Assembly: GCA_016706365.1 (NCBI GenBank)
Contig: JADJJU010000006.1
Location: 372,001-436,000 of the forward strand
Direction of reading: 5' to 3'
Source of the DNA: Saprospiraceae bacterium
GTDB lineage: Bacteria > Bacteroidota > Bacteroidia > Chitinophagales > Saprospiraceae
Length of the DNA: 64,000 nt
Shown here: one piece after another, positions 38,341-47,378 of the stretch
Position numbering within the stretch: position 1 is the stretch's first letter
How the letters are laid out: each line of letters starts with the position of its first letter
Notes under the pieces: generated by a model
The model's database searches: none
Told to the model about the DNA's origin: nothing
Seen by the model: only the letters and a program-made list of their open reading frames with translations
Program-made: the position numbers and the translations under genes

Positions 38341-38437
38341 AATCGGAACAGCCGGGAAGAAGTTGCAAGACGCAAGCCTCAAGCATCAAGCATACAGCCC
38401 TTGCTGGCTATTGGCTATTGGCTTTTAGCTGTTGGCA
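38341..38437. repeat. Heptad repeat block (CAAGCAT, GGCTATT)
   Basis: First part of a 334-bp gene-free gap. CAAGCCT, CAAGCAT, CAAGCAT at 38375-38395, then GGCTATT, GGCTATT, GGCTTTT, AGCTGTT at 38406-38433, flanked by GAACAGCCGGG and AACAGCCG. Same style as the blocks at 13.2 and 49.6 kb. Confidence 0.7.
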
Positions 38438-38518
38438 AACAGCCGAAAAAAGAAAGCATCTAGCTAGGAGCCATGAGCTTCGGGAAAACAGACTGATAGA
38501 AACTTTGAATTTTGTATT

Positions 38519-38542
38519 AGAGACACGAGTATTCGCATCTCT
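38519..38542. repeat. Imperfect 24-bp palindrome (AGAGACACGAG...)
   Basis: The half-sites AGAGACACGAGT and ATTCGCATCTCT are inverted with 9 of 12 positions matching. A partial relative (ATTAGAGACACAAGT) occurs at 41942. Looks like an intergenic palindromic repeat; function unknown. Confidence 0.5.
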
Positions 38543-38545
38543 ATT

Positions 38546-38605
38546 ATAAAATTGCGCCAACCATCACCTTTCAAGGCGAAGCAGCAGAAAAAAATCGCCG
38601 CCGGT
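38546..38605 (-). repeat. Inverted single copy of the GGTGATG hairpin element
   Basis: On the minus strand it reads TTTTCTGCTGCTTCGCCTTG, AAAGGTGATGG, GGCGCAATTTT. The same order of words occurs in the array at 49.4 kb (TTTTCTGCAACTTCGCTTTG, AAAGGTGATGG, AGGGCAATTTT); the stretch CTTCGCCTTGAAAGGTGATG differs from 49416-49435 at one base. Confidence 0.75.
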
Positions 38606-38646
38606 GAGGACTAGCTTATATGGACATCTGCATCGTTATGGCTTCT

Positions 38647-39468
38647 CTACATGCAAAATCCTGGGTTTACTGACAAATCATTCAAAATATTAGAATTCAT
38701 CCCTTTTGAATAGAACAATTCCTGAATTTTATTCGCATGGAACTCATTCATTTCCAAATAAATAGAACCTGTTGCTTCAAGATGATTTACAGCATATTCC
38801 GCAATGGCTTTGTAAAACGTAAGCCCTTCATTATCTGTTGTAAAAAGTGCCAGGTGTGGTTCGTATGCAATCACATTTAATCCCATTTTGGATTTTTCCT
38901 GAAGGGGAATGTATGGTGGGTTGCTAATGATTATGTCCCATTTTTGAGACAAAATTCTTCTCCTGTCCTGCTCATCAAGGAAATTACATGGAAGAAACTG
39001 AATATCTACTCGGTGCAGATCTGCATTCTTTCTGGCGGTTTCCAGCGCTTCTTTGCTGACGTCGCAAGCTACAACCTGAACTTCAGGCCATTTTCGTTTA
39101 ATCACAATCGGAATGCAAGCGCTCCCGGTGCCAATATCCAGAATCCGCAGTGGTTTACCTCGATAGGGAGAATTTAATACTAATTCAACTAATTCTTCTG
39201 TTTCCGGCCGCGGAATCAGTACAGATGGATTTACATGCAAGAATATATCATAGAAAAATGCTTTACCCGTAATATATTGAGCTGGTTCATTCAAAAGGAG
39301 CCGGTCCACAGCATCATTGAGACGAAGGAACTCTGATTCACTGAGATCAGGTCCTTTGATTGTGAAATCTTCTTTCAGAATTCGTATTAATCCCTGCGAT
39401 TCAGACGTCTGAAATTTTTCATTCAATCTTACTTTGTTCACTTGTTCCCACTCCTGCCATGTATTCAT
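38647..39468 (-). CDS. prmC: Peptide chain release factor N5-glutamine methyltransferase
   Basis: SAM-dependent enzyme that methylates the GGQ glutamine of release factors. 273 residues: PSVLIPRPETEELVELVL, SAM motif ILDIGTGSACIPIVI, and the hallmark NPPYIPLQEKSKMG. The C-terminus ends abruptly in NPGFCM. Inserting one base after AACCCA restores a tail ending NPRILHVEKP with stop at 38636-38638, which fits the usual Arg-containing family end, so a one-base deletion near 38665 is likely. 2 bp downstream of nspC on the same strand. Confidence 0.92.
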   Translation of the reverse strand: MNTWQEWEQVNKVRLNEKFQTSESQGLIRILKEDFTIKGPDLSESEFLRLNDAVDRLLLNEPAQYITGKAFFYDIFLHVNPSVLIPRPETEELVELVLNSPYRGKPLRILDIGTGSACIPIVIKRKWPEVQVVACDVSKEALETARKNADLHRVDIQFLPCNFLDEQDRRRILSQKWDIIISNPPYIPLQEKSKMGLNVIAYEPHLALFTTDNEGLTFYKAIAEYAVNHLEATGSIYLEMNEFHANKIQELFYSKGMNSNILNDLSVNPGFCM

Positions 39469-39470
39469 AT

Positions 39471-40607
39471 TCAGGATAATCGATCTCTGTAATCTTCGTA
39501 GGAAAATTCCCGAATCACTTTACACTCTTTATCCTTTGTATATATAGCAATCGCAGGATGTCCAACTCCATTGAACATAGTGGTTTTGACCATGGTATAA
39601 TGAATCATGTCCTTCAATACCAGCCTGTCTCCTGGTTTTAATTCATTTTCAAAACTGTAATCTCCCATAAAGTCGCCAGACAAACAACTCATGCCCCCCA
39701 TTCTGTAGGTTGGGCTTCCTTTAACAGGATCAGTTGCTCCATCGATTGTTGGTTTGTAAGGCATTTCAAGTGTGTCAGGCATGTGGGCAGTAAATGATAC
39801 ATCAAGCATAGCCGTAGAGGTGCCCTCATTATCCACAATATCTAAAACTGTTGAAAGGAGATCTCCGGTTTGCCAGGCAACAGCACTTCCCGGCTCAAGG
39901 ATTATTTCGACTTGATATTTTTCTTTAAATTTCTGAAGCAATTGAATCAAATGTTCAATGTCATATCCTTCACGGGTCATGAGATGTCCTCCACCCATAT
40001 TGATCCATTTCAATTGATGAAGGTATTTACTAAATCTTTCTTCAAGTGATGCCAGAACTCTTTCCAGCGAGTATGAATCATTCTCACAAAGTGCGTGAAA
40101 GTGAAGCCCTTCCAAGCCTGCAGGCCATGAATTCCCAAAATGATTAGCAGGTGTACCTAATCTACTACCCGGCGTACAAGGATTATAAAGATCAGTCCCT
40201 ACATCTGAGTAACCCGGATTTACCCTTATTCCAAAGGAGACTTCAGGATATTGTGGGATGTAATGCTTGTATCGTTCGTATTCTGAGATCGAATTGAAAG
40301 TAATATGGCTGGAAAGAGCTAAATAAGACTCAAATTCTGAAGGGATAAATGCCGCACAATAAGTATGCGCTTTTGTATCCGGCATATAATCATTGATTAA
40401 TTGAGCTTCATACAAAGAACTTGCAGTAGCTCCATCTAAATATTGCCGGACCAACGGGAATACACTCCACATGGCAAATCCCTTCAATGCAAGAATAATA
40501 TGCACTCCTGCCCTATTCTTAACAGATTGAATCAACTCCAGGTTGCGCAGCAATAAAGACTCATCCAGAATATAAGCCGGAGAAGGAAAACTATCGTATG
40601 GAATCAT
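39471..40607 (-). CDS. nspC: Carboxynorspermidine/carboxyspermidine decarboxylase
   Basis: PLP alanine-racemase-fold decarboxylase making spermidine (or norspermidine) from the carboxy precursor. 378 residues. N-terminal FPSPAYILDESLLLRNL, PLP Lys in IILALKGFAMWSVFP, NMGGGHLMTREGYD, EPGSAVAWQTGDL, and the Cys in GGMSCLSGDFMGDY for the second half-site. Lies 29 bp after the carboxynorspermidine dehydrogenase gene, completing the two-step pathway. Confidence 0.93.
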   Translation of the reverse strand: MIPYDSFPSPAYILDESLLLRNLELIQSVKNRAGVHIILALKGFAMWSVFPLVRQYLDGATASSLYEAQLINDYMPDTKAHTYCAAFIPSEFESYLALSSHITFNSISEYERYKHYIPQYPEVSFGIRVNPGYSDVGTDLYNPCTPGSRLGTPANHFGNSWPAGLEGLHFHALCENDSYSLERVLASLEERFSKYLHQLKWINMGGGHLMTREGYDIEHLIQLLQKFKEKYQVEIILEPGSAVAWQTGDLLSTVLDIVDNEGTSTAMLDVSFTAHMPDTLEMPYKPTIDGATDPVKGSPTYRMGGMSCLSGDFMGDYSFENELKPGDRLVLKDMIHYTMVKTTMFNGVGHPAIAIYTKDKECKVIREFSYEDYRDRLS

Positions 40608-40636
40608 AAAGTGTTCTAAATCAATGAATTTAAAGT

Positions 40637-41842
40637 CTACAATTCAAGATCTACATCAAATGCTTCATGCCATGGCAGACCTTGTTCATTTAATTCTTTC
40701 ATGAACGGATCGGGATCTAATTGTTCTACATTGAAAACTCCTGTTCCCTTCCAGGTACCGTTCAGGATTAGCTTTGCTCCAATCATTGCAGGGACACCTG
40801 TTGTGTAGGAAACTCCCTGCGCACCTGTTTCGTCATATGCATCCTGATGTTTACAGTTGTTCCAAACATAGTAAGTCTTTTCTTTACCATCCTTGATTCC
40901 TCTAATGCGGCATCCAATGGATGTTTGGCCGGTGTAATTCTCACCCAGACTTCCCGGATCAGGCAAAACATACTTTAGGAACTCAAGTGGAATCACTTCC
41001 ACTCCTTTGTACAAAACCGGGTCAATCCTTGACATACCGATATTCTGAATCACTCTGAGATGAGTCAGATATTCATCTCCAAATGTCATCCAAAATCTTG
41101 CTCGTTTCAAAGATGGAAAGTTCTTTACCAGAGATTCAAGCTCTTCGTGGAAAATAAGATATGAGTTTTTAGGTCCAATATCAGGATAGTTTAGAGGCTT
41201 CATGATGGAATGCGGTTCTACCTCAATCCACTCTCCATTTTCATAATATTTGCCTTTTTGAGTAATCTCACGAATATTGATTTCCGGATTGAAATTGGTT
41301 GCAAATGCCTTACCATGATCACCTGCGTTGCAGTCAACAATATCGAGATAATGAATTTCATCAAAATAGTGCTTTGCAGCATATGCAGTATAAACCGACG
41401 TAACACCGGGATCAAATCCACAGCCCAATAATGCCATCAAACCTGCATCCTTGAATCGATCCTGATATGCCCATTGCCATGAATATTCAAATTTCGCCTC
41501 ATCCTTGGGTTCATAATTAGCTGTATCCATATAATGCACTCCGGTAGCAAGGCACGCATCCATAATTGTAAGATCCTGATAAGGTAAGGCTACATTCAAA
41601 ACCAATTGTGGTTTATATTCTTTAATTAAGTAAACTAATGCCGGCACATCATCAGCATCTATGGCTGCAGTTTCGATTGGTTCGCCTCCAACCTGTTTCA
41701 AAACATCCGCAGCAATCTGATCACATTTTGACTTTGTACGGCTTGCCAGCATGATATCTTTAAATACATGACGATTCATAGCACATTTGTAGACTACAAC
41801 CCGGCCTACACCTCCTGCTCCTATTATTAATAATCTTGACAT
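40637..41842 (-). CDS. Carboxynorspermidine/carboxyspermidine dehydrogenase
   Basis: Saccharopine-dehydrogenase-like reductase that condenses aspartate semialdehyde with putrescine or diaminopropane. 401 residues: Rossmann LLIIGAGGVGRVVVYKC, NVALPYQDLTIMDACLATGV, YMDTANYEPKDEAKFEYSWQ, LLGCGFDPGVTSVYTAYAA. The sequence alone does not distinguish it from other LYS1-like dehydrogenases, but the adjacent nspC does. First gene of the operon with nspC and prmC; -7 box at 41868. Confidence 0.92.
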   Translation of the reverse strand: MSRLLIIGAGGVGRVVVYKCAMNRHVFKDIMLASRTKSKCDQIAADVLKQVGGEPIETAAIDADDVPALVYLIKEYKPQLVLNVALPYQDLTIMDACLATGVHYMDTANYEPKDEAKFEYSWQWAYQDRFKDAGLMALLGCGFDPGVTSVYTAYAAKHYFDEIHYLDIVDCNAGDHGKAFATNFNPEINIREITQKGKYYENGEWIEVEPHSIMKPLNYPDIGPKNSYLIFHEELESLVKNFPSLKRARFWMTFGDEYLTHLRVIQNIGMSRIDPVLYKGVEVIPLEFLKYVLPDPGSLGENYTGQTSIGCRIRGIKDGKEKTYYVWNNCKHQDAYDETGAQGVSYTTGVPAMIGAKLILNGTWKGTGVFNVEQLDPDPFMKELNEQGLPWHEAFDVDLEL

Positions 41843-41867
41843 AGTTTATTTCATTTTTTAATCCGCC

Positions 41868-41875
41868 CAAAGGTA
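41868..41875 (-). promoter_or_regulatory. -7 box (TACCTTTG) of the polyamine operon
   Basis: Minus-strand TACCTTTG matches TAnnTTTG, 26 nt before the ATG at 41842. Confidence 0.5.
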
Positions 41876-42178
41876 AATAAAAGAGGATGATGGAGCGGGT
41901 TTGATTTAAATAATAATGCTTACTTAATTTTGGAACTGCCATTAGAGACACAAGTTGATTCTTAATTAAGCTGAGATAATCCAGCCAGAACTACTTGCTA
42001 CCATTGGATATTATGGAGCTGGATATAAAAGAACTGTAGTACCCTAAATAAATAAAGAATCGTATGTATTGTAGGTATCAGATTTCAGGGTTCTATGATT
42101 TTATTCCTTGAACAATTTGTGTTTTTAATACATTATACCTTTTTTGCACAGTATTTATACACAATCAAACTCAGTCGT
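41876..42178. other. Intergenic region, no gene seen
   Basis: 303 bp between the divergent polyamine operon and the dienelactone hydrolase gene. AT-rich. Holds a fragment (ATTAGAGACACAAGT, 41942) related to the palindrome at 38519. No other structure recognised. Confidence 0.55.
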
Positions 42179-43030
42179 ATGTTTAAACCATTTGTAATTT
42201 TAGTGTTTGTTTTTGCACATTTATTTACTCAGGCTCAGACTGGAGCGTCTTGCTGTCAGGCAAGTGCAACCGCTAGTTTTGCGGCACTTGGTTCTGATCA
42301 GGAGTTTAGGAGTGCTCATATGTCTCCCAGGATGGATACATTGTTGGAGCCTAAAGGAAAATTGATCGGGATAGCTACAGATGATGAAAAACAAGCTTAT
42401 GGATATTTTATAACTGCCACAGAACCAACAGACAAAATATTGCTGGTATTTCATGAGTGGTGGGGATTAAATGATAATATTAAAAGAGAAAGCGATAAAC
42501 TATTTGAAGCTTTAGGTGGTAAAGCGCATGTACTCGCAGTGGATTTATTTGATTACAAAAAAGCAACCGATGCTGAAGCTGCTGCTAAGTTGACGGCCAA
42601 TGCAACAGATGAACGTTTGACAACCATCATCAAAGGCGCTTTTAAACTAGGAGGTGAAGAAGCTAAATATGCCACACTGGGATGGTGCTTTGGAGGTTCC
42701 TGGTCATTACAAGCCAGTATTATGGCTGGAGAAAGATCTAAGGCATGCGTTATTTATTATGGAATGCCTGAGAAGGACACATCCAAACTGGATTCATTAA
42801 AAGCACCTGTTTTAGGAATATTTGCTAAAAAAGACAAGTGGATTACTCCTCAAATAGTTTCAGAATTTGAAGCTGCGTTGAAGGCAAAAGGGAAGCAAGT
42901 AGAGATTCATCAGTACGATGCTGATCATGCATTTGCAAATCCTAGTAATCCTAAGCATGATGTGACTATCACCGAAGATGCGTTCAACAAAACCATTACG
43001 TTCCTTCAAAAAGAATTTCTGGAAGAATAA
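42179..43030 (+). CDS. Dienelactone hydrolase family protein, exported
   Basis: Alpha/beta hydrolase, 283 residues from the ATG at 42179, where the signal peptide MFKPFVILVFVFAHLFTQAQ begins (the frame is open from 42095). Dienelactone-hydrolase marks: VFHEWWGLNDNIK, nucleophile elbow GWCFGGSWS with Cys, Asp in AKKDKWITP, and His in YDADHAFANPSN. Many such proteins in Bacteroidota are uncharacterised; the Cys nucleophile is intact. Followed after 51 bp by the agmatinase-family gene. Confidence 0.88.
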   Translation: MFKPFVILVFVFAHLFTQAQTGASCCQASATASFAALGSDQEFRSAHMSPRMDTLLEPKGKLIGIATDDEKQAYGYFITATEPTDKILLVFHEWWGLNDNIKRESDKLFEALGGKAHVLAVDLFDYKKATDAEAAAKLTANATDERLTTIIKGAFKLGGEEAKYATLGWCFGGSWSLQASIMAGERSKACVIYYGMPEKDTSKLDSLKAPVLGIFAKKDKWITPQIVSEFEAALKAKGKQVEIHQYDADHAFANPSNPKHDVTITEDAFNKTITFLQKEFLEE

Positions 43031-43081
43031 TGCTGTTAATGCTGCCCATTTTTGCATTTTCGCCAATAAATAGAAACTGAA

Positions 43082-44136
43082 ATGGCCAGCAAACAGGAAA
43101 AGATAGATCAATTCGACCCAAATGGAGTCGGGGTTAGAAATGGAAATTTTATCGGCCTTCCCTTTACTGAAGAGGAGGCCGATGTTATTTACAGCCTATG
43201 CCCTGGGACGTTACTGTTTCATACTCGGATGGCACATCCAGTGGTCCGGAAAATATGTTGGATGCCTCTTACCAGTTAGATTTACTTGATCCCTCCTATT
43301 CTGAGGCATGGAAACGCGGCTACTTTTTTGAAGCCCCTAATGAAAAATGGAAATCTCTTAGCAAACAATTGCGTAAAAAGGTTAAAAAATATATTGACTT
43401 TCTTGAAAATGAACCAGATAAAAAACTTCCCTCTAAATTGCAAAAGACATTGGAGAAAGTAAATGAAGCCAGCGGATATATGAATGAATATGTTTGTCAG
43501 CGAACCACTGAGCGTCTTGAAAACCATAAAATTGTCGGTCATGTCGGAGGAGATCATAGCACACCACTGGGATATTATCAGGCTTTGGCCAATTATTATG
43601 GAGAGTTTGGACTATTGGTGCTGGATGCACATATGGACCTAAGAGAAGCATATGAGGGTTTCAAATATTCTCATGCATCTATATTTTACAATGCTTTGGC
43701 CATTACAAATCTCACAAAGCTTGTCCAGGTAGGAATCAGAGACTATTGTCAGGCGGAAAAAGAATTGGCAGATAGCTTATTTCCCCGTGTAGAAGTTTAT
43801 TACGATAGAAACATCCGTGCACGAATTTTTAAAGACCTGAGCTTTGATGCACTTTGTGATGAAATTGTGGACAAGCTCCCACAGCAAGTAGCCATTAGCG
43901 TTGATATTGATGGATTGGATCCCCGATATTGTCCAAATACCGGTACTCCTGTACCAGGTGGATTGGATTTCAATGAGGCATGCTATCTCCTGGAAAAAAT
44001 TGTTGAAAAGGGCAAAACTATCATTGGATTTGACCTTTGCGAAGTCGCTGGTATTCCGCATGAATGGGATGGCAATGTAGGTGCAAGAATTCTATATAAA
44101 TTGGGAAATCTATGTCTGAAGTCAAGGGAAAAATAA
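43082..44136 (+). pseudogene. Agmatinase/arginase family ureohydrolase, frameshifted
   Basis: Binuclear-Mn ureohydrolase: GGDHSTPLGYYQ, DAHMDLREAYEGF and SVDIDGLDPRYCPNTGTPVPGG carry the metal ligands. The N-terminal frame (43082-43279) and the main frame (43198-44136) join near 43188-43190. Adding one T to the TTT run gives ADVILQPMPWDVTVSYSDGT, the expected start of the fold, and an uninterrupted 351-residue protein. Agmatinase, arginase or formimidoylglutamase cannot be separated by eye. Agmatinase would supply putrescine to the carboxyspermidine operon 1.2 kb away, which is an inference from context. The homopolymer position suggests a sequencing error. Confidence 0.82.
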
Positions 44137-44152
44137 GACTATCATGTAGCAC

Positions 44153-44911
44153 CTACTCCACCATTTTCAACACATCCGCAAAAAACCTATCTAACCATAA
44201 CTTATACATTTTACCGGAAGGATGTAATTTATCAGGAGCCAATAAGCTTGGATCATTCTCTGCCTGTCTGGAGATATCAGTAATGTAATAGAATGCAACA
44301 TTGTATTCCCCGGCTATATTTTCTTTGATAGAATTATAATTATCAAGTTCCATCGAAATCAGTGGACCTTTACCGGAATTGATACCAAATGGCGTCACGC
44401 CATAATCAGGTATGGAAACCACAAATACTCGTTCAGGTTTGCCATCAGCCAGCGCAATTGCCCATTCCAGTAATTCTCTGAATTCAGTTTCAAACCTGCT
44501 AATGGGTTGACCCCGATATTGATTGTTGACACCAATCAATAAGGACACCAAATGCCAGTTGCTATCTACTTTTTCCTGTGTGATTCCATTCTTAAGATCA
44601 GCAGTTGTCCAACCTGTTCGGGCAATGATCTTATGCATATTTACCGGAATACCGGATTGCTTTAACTTATCAAACAACTGGAAGGGGTAACTCTCAGTTT
44701 CTGCAACATCTTCACCTATTGTGTAAGAGTCTCCCAATGCAAGATATCTTAAACCTTGAGTAGAATCAGCTGTATCGATGGGTATTGGATTTATTTTATC
44801 CATTTCGGCTTTACTACAGAATGAAAATACCAGGATACAGCCACACAATACCATGATTTTTAATATCAGATATTGATTTAAATTTTTATGTGCCATTTTA
44901 GCTATTTTCAT
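44153..44911 (-). CDS. SGNH/GDSL hydrolase lipoprotein
   Basis: Esterase-like SGNH hydrolase with a lipoprotein signal (ILKIMVLCGCILVFSFCS, lipobox FSFC). Catalytic blocks: ALGDSYTIGE (Ser), GVNNQYRG (a variant of GxND), and DKLHPSGKMY (Asp-x-x-His). Starts at 44911 or 44896 both keep the signal; a GTG at 44950 would abut the stop of the upstream methyltransferase gene, with which it is probably cotranscribed. Substrate unknown; lysophospholipase or acyl-glycan esterase are typical roles. Confidence 0.85.
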   Translation of the reverse strand: MKIAKMAHKNLNQYLILKIMVLCGCILVFSFCSKAEMDKINPIPIDTADSTQGLRYLALGDSYTIGEDVAETESYPFQLFDKLKQSGIPVNMHKIIARTGWTTADLKNGITQEKVDSNWHLVSLLIGVNNQYRGQPISRFETEFRELLEWAIALADGKPERVFVVSIPDYGVTPFGINSGKGPLISMELDNYNSIKENIAGEYNVAFYYITDISRQAENDPSLLAPDKLHPSGKMYKLWLDRFFADVLKMVE

Positions 44912-44950
44912 ACAGGTACGCAGTTGATCACTTTTTAGTTGACACAACAC

Positions 44951-45766
44951 TCAAATTATAGCTTTTGCTTGTATAAAAGAATAGTAAAAAACAGAATTAG
45001 TATCCTCTAATAATTGATTTAATTCAATTTCGACTTGATTCCATTGAACTTTGACACCATAACCATTTTGCTCCATAGAATCAATAGATGAATACATGAG
45101 ATCCTTCCAGTACAAGAACATTTCATTTCTTGCCACCGGATTCCTTGCATCAAAAAACATTGGGAAAGGAGTCACCCATTCAGTATGTATTCCTGTAGAA
45201 TGCAACAATTGACCAAGTCTTAATCCAATGTTTGCATCTCCGCCTGATTGACTTTGAAATAGAATCATTTTTTGCCAGAAATCAAGTATAGCTGGCATTG
45301 CAGGATAAGTTGCGAAGCCCTGATGATATACTTCCGTGATCCAGAGTTCAGTATCAGACCTAAGAATTCGTTTCAATTCTCTTAATACTTGCTCACAATC
45401 CGGGATATGTTCCAGTACCCAGATCATTACAACTGTATCAAAGTCCTGATGTGTTTCCCACCCGGTTTGTGTTGCATTCCCCTGAATCAAAGAATATCTT
45501 TCTTTCGGAATCCCTGAATTCATGAGATTTTCTGTTGCTTTTTCGAGTTGCTTCTCTTCCAGTTCCAGTCCGGTGATATGCAGATCCGGATATTTGTTGA
45601 GCATATAAATCATCTGTGCTCCTACTCCGCAACCAACTTCGAGAACTCTTTTCTTTCCGGTAAGATCGATTTTTTGATAAATGTATTTTGAAAGAATATC
45701 ATTTTGCTGAAGTAGTCGCTCTTGCTCCCATTCACTATATCCGTGCAGATAAATTCCTTCTGACAT
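44951..45766 (-). CDS. Class I SAM-dependent methyltransferase
   Basis: 271 residues. SAM motif RVLEVGCGVGAQMIYML, acidic end of beta-2 in ITGLELEEKQL, motif IV-like DTVVMIWVLEHIPDCEQVL. Substrate not recognisable from sequence. Directly upstream of the GDSL hydrolase gene without a gap. Confidence 0.85.
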   Translation of the reverse strand: MSEGIYLHGYSEWEQERLLQQNDILSKYIYQKIDLTGKKRVLEVGCGVGAQMIYMLNKYPDLHITGLELEEKQLEKATENLMNSGIPKERYSLIQGNATQTGWETHQDFDTVVMIWVLEHIPDCEQVLRELKRILRSDTELWITEVYHQGFATYPAMPAILDFWQKMILFQSQSGGDANIGLRLGQLLHSTGIHTEWVTPFPMFFDARNPVARNEMFLYWKDLMYSSIDSMEQNGYGVKVQWNQVEIELNQLLEDTNSVFYYSFIQAKAII

Positions 45767-46056
45767 ATTGATGAATATTTAATGGGTCAAATCTAGTAAT
45801 ATGCTTTTAAACCATTGTATAACACTTGCGTATCAGGGTATTTCTGTTAAAATTATTATACATGAAGAAATATTTTAAGCTATCCACGCATTACGCGAAG
45901 GGACAGGAATGTTTATGAACGAATAGCCAGGAATACTTAAGACAATATTTTCCGAAGAGAGGCAAAAGTTTTCAATTATTCAAGCTATGAATGGATGAAA
46001 TTTTTTCTGATACTTATATGACTCAATCCATACAACGATTTCCATTTTCAAATATT
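45767..46056. other. Intergenic region, no gene seen
   Basis: About 290 bp between the divergent methyltransferase and hemL genes. AT-rich; a frame opening at 45991 runs into hemL in another frame and is treated as a shadow. Only the hemL promoter box at its right edge was recognised. Confidence 0.55.
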
Positions 46057-46064
46057 TACCTTTG
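46057..46064 (+). promoter_or_regulatory. -7 box (TACCTTTG) of hemL
   Basis: TACCTTTG, exact TAnnTTTG match, 12 nt before the ATG, implying a very short leader. It probably drives hemL, the two-component genes and cutA. Confidence 0.55.
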
Positions 46065-46076
46065 TAAAAAAAGACC

Positions 46077-47375
46077 ATGTCTATCAATAGAGATACATCA
46101 GCCCATCTTTTTGAAATTGCAAAAAAATACTTTCCCGGAGGTGTCAACTCCCCTGTTCGTGCATTCCGATCAGTGGAAGGAACTCCCTTATTTATTAAAA
46201 AAGGCAGAGGATCTCATATTTGGGACGAGGATGATAATGAATTCATTGATTTCCTGTGGGTCATGGGGCCACTTATACTTGGCCATGCAAACCCAAATGT
46301 GATACAAGCAATTACAGAAACTATTCAGAGTGGAACATCTTTTGGTGCTCCTACCCGACTTGAAAATGAACTGGCTTCTTTAATTGTTGATAATCACCCG
46401 GTCCTGGAAAAAATCAGATTTGTTTCTTCTGGGACTGAGGCTGTAATGTCTGCATTGCGATTGGCAAGAGGAGCTACAGGCAGAAATAAAATCATCAAAT
46501 TTGAAGGTTGTTATCACGGACATGTTGACAGTTTATTAGTAAAAGCCGGTTCGGGACTTGTAACTTTCGGAATCTCTACATCAGCCGGAATACCTGAGTC
46601 ATTTGCTGCAGAGACCATTGTACTGCCGCTCAATGAGCCATTTGCACTGGAAGCTGTATTGCAGCAGTATGAAAATCAAATAGCAGCTATCATTATTGAA
46701 CCGATTCCTGCAAATAATGGCTTGTTAGTCCAGAATAAATCCTTCCTTCAATATCTCAGAACCAAGTGTGATGAATATGGCTGTGTGTTGATTTTTGATG
46801 AAGTTATTTCCGGTTTCAGAGCGGGATTTGGTGGAGCAGCTGAAAAATATGAAGTGAGACCTGACATCATTACTTTTGGCAAAATCGTAGGAGGTGGCTT
46901 ACCCGTGGGCGCATATGGTGGAAGTGCTGAAATAATGAGCTATATATCCCCGGATGGCCCGGTATATCAGGCGGGAACATTGTCAGGAAATCCCGTTGCC
47001 ATGTCCGCTGGAATAGCTACTTTGACTCAACTTTTGCAACCTGGATTCTATGAATCACTGGAAGACAAAACCATACAATTTTGCAGTGAAATTTCTGCCC
47101 ATATTCAATCAAAGCAATACCCTGTTCATCTCGTACAGATTGATTCAATTTTTTGGATTGCATTTTCCACAGATAGAATTTTTCAGGCCGAGCAAATTGA
47201 CCCTGATTCTATGAAGTATTTTAAACAATTACATCGCCATTTATTAGACAATGGCGTGTATTTCGGACCATCAGGATATGAAGTTGGTTTTGTTTCAGCT
47301 GCTCATACATCAGGGGATTTGGAAAAAGCAGCTCAAATTATCTCCGAAGGGCTGGATTTTATTTTCAATGTATAA
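46077..47375 (+). CDS. hemL: Glutamate-1-semialdehyde 2,1-aminomutase
   Basis: PLP enzyme converting glutamate-1-semialdehyde to 5-aminolevulinate, for heme by the C5 pathway. 432 residues: KYFPGGVNSPVRAF, SGTEAVMSALRLARG, KFEGCYHGHVDSLLVKAGSG, LIFDEVISGFRAGFGGAAE, and PLP Lys in TFGKIVGGGLPVGAYGG. The histidine kinase gene starts 3 bp after its stop, so both should share a transcript. Confidence 0.96.
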   Translation: MSINRDTSAHLFEIAKKYFPGGVNSPVRAFRSVEGTPLFIKKGRGSHIWDEDDNEFIDFLWVMGPLILGHANPNVIQAITETIQSGTSFGAPTRLENELASLIVDNHPVLEKIRFVSSGTEAVMSALRLARGATGRNKIIKFEGCYHGHVDSLLVKAGSGLVTFGISTSAGIPESFAAETIVLPLNEPFALEAVLQQYENQIAAIIIEPIPANNGLLVQNKSFLQYLRTKCDEYGCVLIFDEVISGFRAGFGGAAEKYEVRPDIITFGKIVGGGLPVGAYGGSAEIMSYISPDGPVYQAGTLSGNPVAMSAGIATLTQLLQPGFYESLEDKTIQFCSEISAHIQSKQYPVHLVQIDSIFWIAFSTDRIFQAEQIDPDSMKYFKQLHRHLLDNGVYFGPSGYEVGFVSAAHTSGDLEKAAQIISEGLDFIFNV

Positions 47376-47378
47376 ATT

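Noticed and set aside
45991..46302. 103-codon frame ahead of hemL
   Set aside because: It overlaps the promoter box and the hemL start in another frame; its sequence mirrors hemL codons.
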